Of a DNA stretch of 64,000 nt, positions 17,133-26,055 are shown in pieces; position 1 is the stretch's first letter, and each line of letters begins with the position of its first letter. This DNA is from CALCHA01 sp035548175. GTDB taxonomy: Bacteria > Planctomycetota > Phycisphaerae > WQYP01. A program made the position numbers and the translations under genes. The stretch is taken from positions 34,718 through 98,717 of the forward strand of contig DASZTO010000027.1 of assembly GCA_035548175.1 (NCBI GenBank), given 5' to 3'. The notes below the pieces were generated by a model, which was not told where the DNA came from, made no database searches, and worked only from the letters and a program-made list of their open reading frames with translations.

Positions 17133-19607
17133 ATGGGCCGGCTCCTGCCCATCCTCCTGCTCTCTCTCCTGTTCCTCCGCCCCGTCTGCGCCCAGCAATC
17201 CGCCCCCGACACCGCCGCCTCCCAGCCCGCATCCGCCTCCCAACCCGCATCCGCCCCAGCCACCGCCCCGACTACCGCCCCCGCGCCCGCCGGCCCCTCC
17301 GTCCCACTCGCCCAGATCGTTTCCCAGTCCGAAGCCGACCTCGCCTCCCTTCACGCCGGCGCAGCCCAGCTCACCAGCGATCCCGTCCTCGCCGACGTCT
17401 CCGGCGAACTCCCCACCCTCGCCCATGAAATCAACGCCCGCCTCGATGACAACTCCAAGCTCCTCTACGCCCACCCTTCCCTCGACACCCTGCGCACCGC
17501 CGAATCCGCCTGGGCCACCCTCGCCCAGCAAACCGCCGCCTGGAAAATCTCCCTCACCAACCGCGTCGCCGCCCTCGATTCCCTCGTCTCCACCCTCCAG
17601 GGCCAGTCCGAAAAATGGACCAACACCCTCGCCCTCGCCAGGTCCGCCAACGCCCCCCCCGAAGTCACCGACCGCGTCAACGCCACCCTCAAAGCCATCG
17701 CCGATACCCTCAAGCAGGCCCAGGCCACCCGCACCGGCATCCTCAAGCTTCAGGCGCAGGTCGCCGAGCAGGACGCCCGCATCGCCGCCGCCCTCGCGGA
17801 ATTCGACCGCGTCCGCGATGAGCTCTTCGCTCACCTCTTCGTCCAGGACAGTCCCCCCATCTGGTCCCGCCAGCCACCCAACACCGCCGCCTCCCAGCCC
17901 GCCCCCGATCTCAGGCCCCAGTTTGAGGCCCTCCTCGCCTATCTCCAACGCCAGTCTCCACGCGTCGCCGCCAGCCTCTTCATCCTCGGACTCCTCCTCG
18001 TCGCGCTCCTCTGGGCGCGACACCGCTTCCACTCCTGGGTCGCCGACGAGCCCACCCTCGCCCCCGCCACCCCCGTCTTCGCTTCTCCCATCGCCACCGC
18101 CATCATTCTCTCCCTCTTTACTTCCATCTGGCTCCATCCGCAGGCCCCGCGACTCTTCTGGACCTGCTGCGGGCTGATCACCATCCTCCCCGCCGCCCTC
18201 CTCATCCGACGCCTCATCCAGCCACGCTTCCACGAAATCCTCTACGCCCTCATCACCTTCTACCTCCTCGACCAGCTCCGCGCCATCATCGCCGGACTCA
18301 ACGTCTGGCCACGCTATTCCCTCCTCCTGGAAACCTGCGCCGCCCTCGCCATCCTCCTCCACTTCCTCCGCCGACGCCCCCCGAAAAATCCCGCCGCGAA
18401 ATCCCCTCCCGCCTCGTACGCACTTACCCCCGATGCTCCCCCCGTCTCCGCCCCCGACAAACTCTCCACCTCCTCCCGACGCCGCGCCTCCGTCCTCAAT
18501 CTCATCTTCCGCTTCGCCTTCCTCATCTGCGCCGCCGCCATCCTCGCCAACATCCTCGGCTTCGTCGCCCTCGCCACCTTCATCGCTCAATCGCTCTTCC
18601 GCTCCGCATACCTCGCTCTCATCTTCTACGCCGGCGTCGCCGTCGCCGACGGCCTCATCATCGTCCTCCTCCACCTCCGGCCCATCTACCGCCTCACCGC
18701 CGTCAAAAACCACGCCTCCCTCATCCGCGCCCGATCTCGCCGCTTCATCGGCTGGGCCTTCTTCTTCCTCTGGCTCTACGTCTTCGTCAATATCCTCAAC
18801 CTCCGATCCCAAACCTTCGACCTCCTCCACCTCCTCCTCACCACCCCCTTCGGCCTCGGTCCGCTCACCCTCGGCGACTTCCTCAAGGGACTCCTCACCG
18901 TCTGGGCCGCCTTCGCTCTCTCTCGCTTCATCCGCTTCCTCCTCCAGGAAGATGTCTATCCCCACGTCCGCCTCCCCCGCGGCGTCGGCACCGCCGTCTC
19001 CGCCGTCCTCCACTACGTCATCCTCCTCCTGGGCTTCATGACCGCCCTCGCCTTCCTCGGATTCCCACTCTCCCAGCTCACCATCCTCACCGGCGCCTTC
19101 GGCGTCGGCCTCGGCTTCGGCCTCCAGACCATCATCAACAACTTCTTCTCCGGTCTCATCGTCCTCTTCGAACGACCCGTCCAGGTCGGCGATGTCATCG
19201 AAATGGACGGTCTCGTCGGTAACATCACCCGCATCGGCATCCGCGCTTCCATCATCCGCACCCAGGCCGGCTCCGATATCATCATGCCCAACTCCCGACT
19301 CGTCGCCGAACGCGTCATCAACTGGTCCCTCTCCGACCGCTGCCGCGGCTTCGAAATCCCCTTCACCATCGACGCCGCCGCCGACGCACACGCCGTCGCC
19401 AAACTCCTCGAAGACACCGCCAAAGCAACCCCCCACATCGCCGACAACCCCGCCCCCGTCGCCCAATTCACCGGCTTCGCAGGCCCCAACCCCCAATTCA
19501 CCCTCCGCGCCTGGACCGAAGACGTCGAAAACTACCTCCAAATCAAATCCAACCTCGGCCTCGCCCTCCTCCACGCCCTCACCACCCAAAAAATCCCCCT
19601 CAAATAA
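17133..19607 (+). CDS. large MscS-family mechanosensitive ion channel
   Basis: The start is the ATG at 17133 behind GGAG. It opens with a clear signal peptide (MGRLLPILLLSLLFLRPVCA). The 824-residue protein has a periplasmic helical domain (about 25-320), some ten membrane segments, and then the MscS pore and beta domain: ILTGAFGVGLGFGLQTIINN, FERPVQVGDVIEM and IIMPNSRLVAERVINW. This is the MscK/MscM-like class, with an extended periplasmic part. Such channels open on hypo-osmotic membrane tension. The codons are almost uniformly C-ending. It stands alone, divergent from sdh. Confidence 0.9.
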   Translation: MGRLLPILLLSLLFLRPVCAQQSAPDTAASQPASASQPASAPATAPTTAPAPAGPSVPLAQIVSQSEADLASLHAGAAQLTSDPVLADVSGELPTLAHEINARLDDNSKLLYAHPSLDTLRTAESAWATLAQQTAAWKISLTNRVAALDSLVSTLQGQSEKWTNTLALARSANAPPEVTDRVNATLKAIADTLKQAQATRTGILKLQAQVAEQDARIAAALAEFDRVRDELFAHLFVQDSPPIWSRQPPNTAASQPAPDLRPQFEALLAYLQRQSPRVAASLFILGLLLVALLWARHRFHSWVADEPTLAPATPVFASPIATAIILSLFTSIWLHPQAPRLFWTCCGLITILPAALLIRRLIQPRFHEILYALITFYLLDQLRAIIAGLNVWPRYSLLLETCAALAILLHFLRRRPPKNPAAKSPPASYALTPDAPPVSAPDKLSTSSRRRASVLNLIFRFAFLICAAAILANILGFVALATFIAQSLFRSAYLALIFYAGVAVADGLIIVLLHLRPIYRLTAVKNHASLIRARSRRFIGWAFFFLWLYVFVNILNLRSQTFDLLHLLLTTPFGLGPLTLGDFLKGLLTVWAAFALSRFIRFLLQEDVYPHVRLPRGVGTAVSAVLHYVILLLGFMTALAFLGFPLSQLTILTGAFGVGLGFGLQTIINNFFSGLIVLFERPVQVGDVIEMDGLVGNITRIGIRASIIRTQAGSDIIMPNSRLVAERVINWSLSDRCRGFEIPFTIDAAADAHAVAKLLEDTAKATPHIADNPAPVAQFTGFAGPNPQFTLRAWTEDVENYLQIKSNLGLALLHALTTQKIPLK

Positions 19608-19820
19608 TCACCCCAAAGCATAAAAAACCAATGGTACTCGAACAGATTTACCAGTTGCCAGGCTCGACGAAGCGATTGCACATCGAAACCAGATGCTCCG
19701 TGATTGGGTGGAAAAATACCTCAGGGCACGGATAAAAATTAACTTGCATCCCTCCCCATTGCGGCGCTCTGATCCCATCAGACTGTATTTATATATTTGA
19801 GATTATATATTGTAAATCAT

Positions 19821-19895
19821 ATGAAAACACTCATGCTGCTATCCATCATCGCCACCATCGTAGGGGCATTACTCTTTTGCGATGTCTGGGGTTGA
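19821..19895 (+). CDS. possible 24-residue membrane peptide in an AT-rich gap
   Basis: The gap 19608-20001 is AT-rich by local standards around 19730-19830. An ATG at 19821 opens a 24-codon frame, MKTLMLLSIIATIVGALLFC then DVWG, whose product would be a single hydrophobic helix. A TATATAT-rich stretch lies just upstream, but no Shine-Dalgarno sequence is present. A terminator-like hairpin follows 26 bp after the stop. Nothing else coding is visible in this gap. This is weak evidence and could be chance. Confidence 0.25.
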   Translation: MKTLMLLSIIATIVGALLFCDVWG

Positions 19896-19920
19896 GAAGT
19901 GGTGTAAGGGTATGGATGCA

Positions 19921-19960
19921 AAAAAGGGCCCCGTAGCGGATTAGGCTGCAGGGCCTTTTC
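19921..19960. terminator. bidirectional terminator-like hairpin
   Basis: AAAAGGGCCC at 19922-19931 pairs with GGGCCTTTT at 19951-19959 with one bulged G, and an inner GTAGC/GCTGC pairing shortens the loop. The A-run before and T-run after make it a plausible intrinsic terminator in both directions. It sits between the mscS-side transcript and the convergent small membrane-protein gene. Confidence 0.55.
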
Positions 19961-20001
19961 GTTGGCGGATGATCGGTCTAGTGACTTACCTTCTCCACGA
20001 T

Positions 20002-20235
20002 TTAGTTTGTGCCGGGTCGCTTGCGATTTTTCCACCATTCATACGCCGCACCCGCAGCGGCCAGTACTACAGGGATGGCCGCGGAAATCAATATGGCCGC
20101 TAACCCGCTGCCCTCGTCGGATTTCTTGTTGTCGGACTTGCCTTTGTAATAGGGGCGCAAGTCGCCTTCACTCCCCCGGTCAAGCACGTAGTCGTAACCC
20201 TTACTACTGAACGTATCACCGGCTTTGTCTGGCAT
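20002..20235 (-). CDS. small single-helix membrane protein of unknown function
   Basis: The ATG at 20235 is favoured because GGGAGG lies five bases upstream. A GTG two codons earlier is less well placed. The 77-residue product has a polar N-terminal half with KGKSDNKKSDEGS and then one strongly hydrophobic helix (LAAILISAAIPVVLAAAGAA), ending in a basic tail, YEWWKNRKRPGTN. This suggests an N-out, C-in membrane anchor. No family is recognised. The gene is flanked by a terminator on one side and by dispersed repeats on the other, so it forms its own small transcription unit. Confidence 0.6.
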   Translation of the reverse strand: MPDKAGDTFSSKGYDYVLDRGSEGDLRPYYKGKSDNKKSDEGSGLAAILISAAIPVVLAAAGAAYEWWKNRKRPGTN

Positions 20236-20308
20236 GTGCACCTCCCATGATTGCGCATTTTATTGTATCCGGCACCGGCGGGTACCAAAAGAAAGAACCA
20301 AAAATCGG

Positions 20309-20556
20309 CGTCCATCCGCGTTTATCGGCGGCCACTTCTCGTCTGGCTACAGCTCTCCCCGCCCCGTTATTCGTGTGCATTTGTGTGCATTCGTGGACAG
20401 TTCCCGTCGTTATCTTTCGTGTTTTTCGTGCCTTTCGTGGCCATTTACGTCGTCGTCGGCGGGGGGCCGTCGTCGTCCTTACTCCGTGCCCTCCGTGTGC
20501 TCCGTGGTTAATTTTTGGTTGCGGCCCCGCTGCGCTGTGAACATTCGTGGATAATC
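20309..20556. repeat. composite dispersed repeat, copy 2, filling the gap 20236-20568
   Basis: This gap is almost wholly repeat. A TCCATCCGCG...CGGCGGCCACTTCTCGTCT module lies at 20309-20343 and GTGTGCATTCGTGGAC-like segments at 20371-20400. A core at 20416-20510 runs CTTTCGTGGCCATTTACGTC, a G-tract, CCGTCGTCGTCC and CTCCGTGTGCTCCGTGGTT. A further TGAACATTCGTGGATAAT lies near 20538-20555. All modules recur at 23832-24013 or 24886-24984. No coding sequence is supported here. Confidence 0.75.
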
Positions 20557-20568
20557 CCCGCGCCGCCC

Positions 20569-21990
20569 TCAATACGCATTCGGATGCCGGAATCCCCGAA
20601 AGATCGTCGCAATCACAATCCGCACATCCAGCAACGGCGACCAGTTATTCAAATAATACAAATCGTACTGTAGCCGCTTCCGAAAACTCGTCCGACCCCG
20701 GAACCCATTCACCTGCGCCCACCCCGTCAGCCCCGCACGCACCTTCAGCCGCAGCGGGAACCCCGGCACTTCCTCCTTGATCTTCTCCAGCATCTCCGGC
20801 CGCTCCGGCCGCGGACCCACCAGGCTCATGTCCCCCATCAACACGTTGAACAACTGCGGCAATTCATCCAAACTCGTCGACCGCAGCCACTTCCCCAGCC
20901 GCGTACATCGCGGATCGTCCTTCGCCGCAAACGCCGGCCCCGCCGCCTCCGCGTTCACCTTCATCGTCCGGAACTTCAGCATCCCAAACGCCCGCCGCCC
21001 ATAGCTGATCCGCTCCTGACGATAGAACACCGGACCACGATCCTGCAGCTTGATCACCAGCGCGATCACCAGCATCGGCAACCCGAACAGCATCAACCCG
21101 AACGCCGCCCCAAACATGTCGAACACCCGCTTATAAACCCCAGGCCACCCCGCCAGCGGATCCTCCCGCAACGTCATGATCGGCAAGCCATCCAGATCCG
21201 AAACCCCCACGTTCGTCGGAAACCGCGACAAAAACAGGTCCGGCACCACCCGCACGTCCACCGCCGTCTCCTCCAGCGCCTCGATCACATCCCGCAGCAA
21301 TTCCCCCTGGCTCGACGGCAGCGCCACAAACACGCAGTCCACATCCAGCCGCTCCACCGTCGACAGCAGCTCCTCCGTCGTCCCCACCACCGGCACCCCG
21401 CGCACATCCGTCTTCGCCCCCGGCCCCGTCCCCGGCCCCTCCACATGCTTGTGCACCGTGTCCACAAATCCCGCCACCCGAATCCCCGTCCACGAATTCC
21501 GATGCAGTTTCAGCAGCGTCGATTGCCCCAGCCGCCCCGTCCCCACGATCAGCGCGTGCCGCAGATTCCATCCCCGCCGCCTCAAATACCGCAGCATCGC
21601 CCGATACGTCCCGCGCTCCAGGATCAGCCCCGCCATCATCAACGGCAAAAACCACGCCAGCATCGCCCGCGTGAACGGCCCGTCCATCGTGTAGTAAATC
21701 AGCACGATCATCACCGTCCAGATGATCGCCGTCGCCTTGATGATCTGCCCCAGCTCCAGCAAAAAGCTCTTGTCCCGCCGCGGCTTGTACAACCCCGTCC
21801 CCGCCATCACCACCAGCGACACCAACAGCACGATCAACAGGTTCGTCCCCACCAGCCGCAGCGGCGGTATCTCCTTGTACGGAAAAAAGTTAAACCGAAT
21901 CCCATACGCCGCCGCCCACGCCAGCGCAACCACCCCCAGATCGCATACCCCCATCAAAAAATGGGTCACCTGTGAATGCTGCTTAACCAT
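20569..21990 (-). CDS. polyprenyl-phosphate hexose-1-phosphate transferase (WcaJ/PssY type)
   Basis: The 473-residue protein starts at the ATG at 21990 (MVKQHSQVTHFLMG). Four N-terminal membrane helices are followed by a CoA-binding-like Rossmann segment (HALIVGTGRLGQSTLLKL, about 150-170). Next come a re-entrant helix (YKRVFDMFGAAFGLMLFGLP) and the catalytic cytosolic domain with FRTMKVNAE, STSLDELPQLFNVL, MSLVGPRPERPEM and LTGWAQVNGFRGRT. It transfers hexose-1-phosphate from a sugar nucleotide to undecaprenyl phosphate, the first step of exopolysaccharide repeat assembly. It lies 24 kb from the main exopolysaccharide cluster. A 113-bp gap separates it from cysE. Confidence 0.93.
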   Translation of the reverse strand: MVKQHSQVTHFLMGVCDLGVVALAWAAAYGIRFNFFPYKEIPPLRLVGTNLLIVLLVSLVVMAGTGLYKPRRDKSFLLELGQIIKATAIIWTVMIVLIYYTMDGPFTRAMLAWFLPLMMAGLILERGTYRAMLRYLRRRGWNLRHALIVGTGRLGQSTLLKLHRNSWTGIRVAGFVDTVHKHVEGPGTGPGAKTDVRGVPVVGTTEELLSTVERLDVDCVFVALPSSQGELLRDVIEALEETAVDVRVVPDLFLSRFPTNVGVSDLDGLPIMTLREDPLAGWPGVYKRVFDMFGAAFGLMLFGLPMLVIALVIKLQDRGPVFYRQERISYGRRAFGMLKFRTMKVNAEAAGPAFAAKDDPRCTRLGKWLRSTSLDELPQLFNVLMGDMSLVGPRPERPEMLEKIKEEVPGFPLRLKVRAGLTGWAQVNGFRGRTSFRKRLQYDLYYLNNWSPLLDVRIVIATIFRGFRHPNAY

Positions 21991-22103
21991 GCGTCCCGCC
22001 CAGTGTTGACGCAATACTCTAACAACCCCCCATCCCCGCGTAAACCCCCATCCCAATTGAACCAATCAACCCAATTTTTCCAATTTTTCCAAACCACCTC
22101 GAA

Positions 22104-23045
22104 TCAAATCTGCCAATCCGCCACCAACTCCTGCTTGAACTCCCGCACCACACCCCCCTTGAACTGCAACTCCGGGCTCTTCACGCTCACCCGCGTATGC
22201 GCCGGCACGCTCTGCGTCACAAACGCATTTGACGTGATCGTCGCCCCCTCCCCGATCACCGTCTCCCCCCCCAGGATGCTCGCCCCCGGATACACCGTCA
22301 CATCATTCTCCAGCGTCGGATGCCGCTTCTTCCCCCGCAGCCCCTGCCCCCCGCGCGTCGACAGCGCCCCCAGCGTCACGCCCTGGTACAACTTCACCCG
22401 CTGCCCGATCACCGTCGTCTCCCCGATCACCACCCCCGTCCCGTGGTCGATGAAAAAATACTCCCCGATCGTCGCCCCCGGATGAATGTCGATCCCCGTC
22501 AGGTTGTGCGCATACTCCGTCATGATCCGCGGAATCAGCGGCACATCCGCCCGGTGCAGCTCATGCGCAATCCGATACACGCTGATCGCAAATAACCCTG
22601 GATACGAAAAAATAATCTCATCCGTGTCCCCCGCCGCCGGATCGCCGTCAAACGCCGCCTGCACATCCGTCGCCAGCATCGCCCGCAGCGCCGGAAGCGT
22701 CCCCAGGAATTCCTGCACGATCACTTCCGCCGTCGCATCGCAGCTCGGGCACTCCTCCCCGCGCCGCGTCGCCTGATGCCGGATCGCGCTCCGCACCTGC
22801 GCAAACAGCCGCTCCCGAATCGTCCCGATCAAGTCCCCCACGTGGTAATCCAGCGTCGCGTTCGTCAGGTTCTGCTTCCCGAAATACCCCGGAAACAAAA
22901 GCTCCCGCAGCAACTCGAGCAGCTCGATCACCGCATCCCGGTTCGGCAAATGCCCCGCATCGATGTGCCGCGTCCGCGGATCCTCCTTGTAGCTCGCCAC
23001 GATCGCCTGCACCAGCGACTGAAAATGAACCGCATCATCCGCCAT
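22104..23045 (-). CDS. cysE: serine O-acetyltransferase
   Basis: The 313-residue protein has an alpha-helical N-terminal half (1-175, with a CPSC pair near 110) and a left-handed beta-helix. The second part carries the CysE signatures DIHPGATIGEYFFIDHGTG, VVIGETTVIG and KRHPTLEND. It makes O-acetylserine, the precursor of cysteine. The long N-terminal domain matches the EpsC-like plant/planctomycete form rather than the short epsilon-proteobacterial form. Its start overlaps the hisA stop by 11 bp, so the two are co-translated. This pairing of cysteine and histidine genes has no obvious biochemical reason. Confidence 0.92.
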   Translation of the reverse strand: MADDAVHFQSLVQAIVASYKEDPRTRHIDAGHLPNRDAVIELLELLRELLFPGYFGKQNLTNATLDYHVGDLIGTIRERLFAQVRSAIRHQATRRGEECPSCDATAEVIVQEFLGTLPALRAMLATDVQAAFDGDPAAGDTDEIIFSYPGLFAISVYRIAHELHRADVPLIPRIMTEYAHNLTGIDIHPGATIGEYFFIDHGTGVVIGETTVIGQRVKLYQGVTLGALSTRGGQGLRGKKRHPTLENDVTVYPGASILGGETVIGEGATITSNAFVTQSVPAHTRVSVKSPELQFKGGVVREFKQELVADWQI

Positions 23046-23811
23046 CGCTCACCGCCCCATCTTCCCCCTCCGACCCCGCCGTCGCCAGTTCCCGCACCGC
23101 CTCCCCCACCTCCAGCGTCCCCTCATAAATCGCCTTGCCCACGATGATCCCTGCGATCGGCAAACGCTTCAATGCCGTGATGTCCTTCAGCGTCGTCACG
23201 CCGCCCGAATGCACGATCGGCACGTTCTTGCACAGCTTCGCCAGCACCGCCGTCGCCTTCACGTTCGGCCCCTTCATCATCCCATCCCGCGCAATGTCCG
23301 TATAAATGATCGCCGCCAGCGGCCACCCATCCACCTGCCGCGCCAGGTCCGTCGCCTTCGGCAAATCCTCCGCCACGTGCGTCCATCCATGCGTCGACAC
23401 CAGCCCATCCCGCGCATCCAGCCCCAGCACCAGCCGCTGCCGAAACCGCGGATCGTGCGCCATCCCCTCAAACCATTCCATGTCCGCCAGCGCCCGCGTC
23501 CCCAGGATAATCCGCTGTGCCCCGATCGCCAGCACATACTCCATCGCCTCTTCCGTCCGTATCCCCCCGCCCACCTCCACGTGCAGCCCCGTCGCATGGA
23601 TGAGCTTCTCCACCATCGCCAGATTCACCGGCCGCCCCTCCTTCGCCCCATCCAGATCCACCACGTGCAGCCACTTGCACCCCGCCTCCTCAAACCGCTT
23701 CGCCGTCTCGATCGGATCGACCTCATACGTCGTCTGCTGGTTGTAGTCCCCCCGCCGCAACCGCACCACCTTCCCATTCCGCAAATCAATCGCAGGTATC
23801 AGTTCCGGCAT
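23035..23811 (-). CDS. hisA: phosphoribosylformimino-AICAR-phosphate isomerase
   Basis: This 258-residue TIM barrel starts MPELIPAIDLRNGKVVRL with the catalytic Asp in strand 1 and has VGGGIRTEEAM, the second catalytic Asp in VLGLDARDG, IYTDIARDGMM and HSGGVTTLKDI. It is a full-length HisA, which isomerises ProFAR to PRFAR in histidine synthesis. Its product is the substrate of HisF with HisH. HisH is encoded 213 bp upstream on the same strand, with a repeat in between, while hisF is not in the window. The stop overlaps the cysE start. Confidence 0.95.
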   Translation of the reverse strand: MPELIPAIDLRNGKVVRLRRGDYNQQTTYEVDPIETAKRFEEAGCKWLHVVDLDGAKEGRPVNLAMVEKLIHATGLHVEVGGGIRTEEAMEYVLAIGAQRIILGTRALADMEWFEGMAHDPRFRQRLVLGLDARDGLVSTHGWTHVAEDLPKATDLARQVDGWPLAAIIYTDIARDGMMKGPNVKATAVLAKLCKNVPIVHSGGVTTLKDITALKRLPIAGIIVGKAIYEGTLEVGEAVRELATAGSEGEDGAVSDGG

Positions 23812-23831
23812 AACCCCAACTTCTCAGAAAT

Positions 23832-24013
23832 CGTAAATGGCCACGAAAAACACAAACCACGGAAAAACCAATGTCTCATCTCTCCAGAAAAACGTCCTCA
23901 CCAAATAACCATCCCCGTCCATCCGCGTCCATCGGCGGCTACTTCTCGTCTCCGCCCCTTCAACCGACTCATCCTCATCCATCAATTCGTGTCCATTGGT
24001 GAACATTTGTGGA
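23832..24013. repeat. composite dispersed repeat, copy 3, between hisH and hisA
   Basis: The segment opens with an inverted module B (TAAATGGCCACGAAAAACAC). It then has the CCATCCGCGTCCATCGGCGG and CTACTTCTCGTCT module at about 23919-23952, and ATTCGTGTCCATTGGTGAAC at about 23983-24004. These match copy 2 at 20309-20556 closely. The repeat splits what would otherwise be a compact hisH-hisA unit. Confidence 0.7.
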
Positions 24014-24023
24014 AAAATCCCCG

Positions 24024-24650
24024 TCACCCATACTCCGCAAAATTCTTCAATATCACCCCACCCACCTCCTGGCTCTTCTCCGGGTGAAACTGCACCGCCA
24101 TCACGTTCTCCTTCCGCACCGCCGCCACAAACGCCTCCCCATACTCCGCCGTCGCCGCGATCACCCCCGCATCCTTCGGCACCACATGATACGAGTGCAC
24201 AAAATACACGTACGCACCACGCTCCAACCCCCGAAACAACGGCACCTCCCCCCCCCCCATCTCCCACCGCAGCCCATTCCACCCCATGTGCGGCACCTTC
24301 AATCGATAGGGGGGCTCATCCACCCGAAACCGCACGCACTCCCCCCCCAGAATCCCCAGCCCCCTGTGCACCCCATCCTCATACCCCACATCAAACAACA
24401 ACTGCAGCCCCAGGCAAATCCCCAGCATCGGCTTCCCCCTCCGCACGTGCTCCCGTATCGCCTCCGCGTTCCCACTCCGAAACAACACCTCCGCCGCATC
24501 CTTGAACGCCCCGACCCCCGGCACCACCAGCCGATCCGCACGCCGCACCTCCTCCGGCGTCGACACAATCTCCGCCGCATGCCCCAGGCGCTCAAACGCC
24601 TTCTGCACGCTCCGCAGATTCGCCATCCCATAATCCAGAATCGCCAGCAC
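24024..24650 (-). CDS. hisH: imidazole glycerol phosphate synthase glutaminase subunit
   Basis: A GTG start at 24650, with GGAAG upstream, gives a 208-residue protein beginning at VLAILDYGMANLRSV, the family N-terminus. A longer frame upstream adds 29 unmatched residues. The class I glutaminase triad is present: Cys in GICLGLQLLF, His in VQFHPEKSQ and the following Glu. It hydrolyses glutamine and channels ammonia to HisF. The expected oxyanion-strand VPGVGAF and HMGWN motifs are present. Confidence 0.94.
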   Translation of the reverse strand: MLAILDYGMANLRSVQKAFERLGHAAEIVSTPEEVRRADRLVVPGVGAFKDAAEVLFRSGNAEAIREHVRRGKPMLGICLGLQLLFDVGYEDGVHRGLGILGGECVRFRVDEPPYRLKVPHMGWNGLRWEMGGGEVPLFRGLERGAYVYFVHSYHVVPKDAGVIAATAEYGEAFVAAVRKENVMAVQFHPEKSQEVGGVILKNFAEYG

Positions 24651-24885
24651 GCCAGCTTCCCGCAAAAATCTCAAAAAACACGCAGGGCGCACCACCCGCA
24701 AGACTTTTTCGCCCCATCGCAGAGGGGAGGCAACCAAGCCGCGCGTGATGCGCCCCGATTTCTCAACAATGCAACATCATCCAACCCTCACGGGCTCCTG
24801 AAAATCCCCACACAATCCCCATTTCGTTTCCTTCGTATGACCATCGCGCCAATGCTTCGCGCCGCAACAAATTTCAAATCACAAC

Positions 24886-24984
24886 TTTCGTGTCTTTTGT
24901 GCCTTTCGTGGCCATTTACGTCGTCGTCGTGGGGAGGGGGGGGGCCGTCATCGTTCCTCCGTGCCCTCCGTGTCCTCCGTGGTT
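24886..24984. repeat. composite dispersed repeat, copy 4, in the gap 24651-25033
   Basis: CTTTCGTGTCTTTTGTGCCT and CGTGGCCATTTACGTCGTCG are followed by a long G-tract, GCCGTCATCG and CCTCCGTGTCCTCCGTGGTT. The unit keeps the order and spacing of copy 2. The rest of the 383-bp gap (24651-24885) shows no gene or clear signal. Confidence 0.75.
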
Positions 24985-25033
24985 ATTTATGGTTGAGCCT
25001 CTTCCACGCAAGGTTTTCGTGGCCACCTCCGCC

Positions 25034-25717
25034 TCACCGCCCGTTCCGCACCACCACGATCTCCACCCGCCGATCCGCCGCCAGGTTCTTCGTGCTCTTC
25101 AGCTTCGTCGCCCCGAACGACGCAATGTACATGTTCCGCACGCCCTTGCTCTCCAGGAACAGCATCACCGCATGCGCCCGCGCCGCGCCCAGGTCCCAGT
25201 TGTCCTCCCACCCCGAATGCTTCACCGGATTCGGATCCGTGTACCCCTCGATCCGCAGCTCCTGCCCCGCATACTGCTTCTTCAATATCCCCGCCACCTT
25301 GTCCAGCGCCGCCTTCGCCGCAGGCTTCAACGACGCCTTCCCCGAATCAAACAGCACGTCGCTGCTCACCCGGATCGTGTCTTCCCCATGCTCGTTCCGC
25401 CCCGACGTGATCCCCCCGCCCAGATTCACCTCCCCGCCGCCCGCCGCCATCGGCGGTTCCGGATTCTCCATCCCCGGCGCCCCCGGCCCCTGCGACAGAT
25501 CCGTCGGCCCAGGTGCCGGCACCGGCGGCGTATTCGCCCGCGCTTCCGCAGCCGCCCGCGCCGCACGCTCCGCCTCCAATTGCTGCGACAAATCCTGGTT
25601 CTGCTTCAGAAGGCTCGCACGCTCCGCATTCGCCTTCGTGTTCGCACACCCGCCCAACCCCACAAACGCCACCGCTACACCCGCAACCACCGCCACTTTC
25701 ACAACGCCCACGGACAT
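25034..25717 (-). CDS. OmpA/Pal-family peptidoglycan-associated lipoprotein
   Basis: The 227-residue protein has a signal ending in the lipobox VGLGGC (Cys 24), a coiled-coil segment (NAERASLLKQNQDLSQQLEA) and a Pro/Gly-rich linker. A C-terminal OmpA domain (about 110-225) follows, with VLFDSGKASLKPAAKAALD, IEGYTDPNP, WDLGAARAHAVMLFL and DRRVEIVV. These are the residues that bind diaminopimelate in peptidoglycan. It is likely a periplasmic tether of the outer membrane. It is monocistronic, between dispersed repeats and a hairpin region. Confidence 0.9.
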   Translation of the reverse strand: MSVGVVKVAVVAGVAVAFVGLGGCANTKANAERASLLKQNQDLSQQLEAERAARAAAEARANTPPVPAPGPTDLSQGPGAPGMENPEPPMAAGGGEVNLGGGITSGRNEHGEDTIRVSSDVLFDSGKASLKPAAKAALDKVAGILKKQYAGQELRIEGYTDPNPVKHSGWEDNWDLGAARAHAVMLFLESKGVRNMYIASFGATKLKSTKNLAADRRVEIVVVRNGR

Positions 25718-25879
25718 GTGATCTCCTTATCGCCAAGGGGGGGGCGGCAGGCATCGGCCCGCTCGCTCCAGCGCAACCACGCCCCACTCCGTTCGCACAT
25801 CCAAAAAATTGTAGCCGGAACCCCCCCCATTGCAAGGCACCCCACCGTTTCAGAGAAGGGCCGCAGCCTCCCCGTGTGC

Positions 25880-25911
25880 CATGCTCAGGGGGAAGGGCCC
25901 CCCTGAGCATG
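25880..25911. other. perfect 13-bp inverted repeat in the gap 25718-26055
   Basis: CATGCTCAGGGGG (25880-25892) and CCCCCTGAGCATG (25899-25911) form a perfect 13-bp stem with a six-base loop. No T-run follows, so it is not a classical terminator. It could be a protein-binding palindrome or a REP-like element. The remainder of this 338-bp gap shows no other feature. Confidence 0.6.
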
Positions 25912-26055
25912 CTCGTGAGAGGGAGCGCCCCAAAAACCACACCCCCTCCCAACGCACACCCAACGCTTCTCCATCACCATCAGCCGCCCCCCGAACCCCC
26001 CCGGCGGCACGAAGATTGCCTCCCTCTCCCCGTCATCTTTCGGAGGTCCCGCCCC

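Noticed and set aside
17028..19589. Minus-strand open frame of 853 codons, Glu/Gly-rich
   Set aside because: It is the mirror of the mscS-like gene with its C-ending Leu and Ala codons. No ribosome site or motif supports it.
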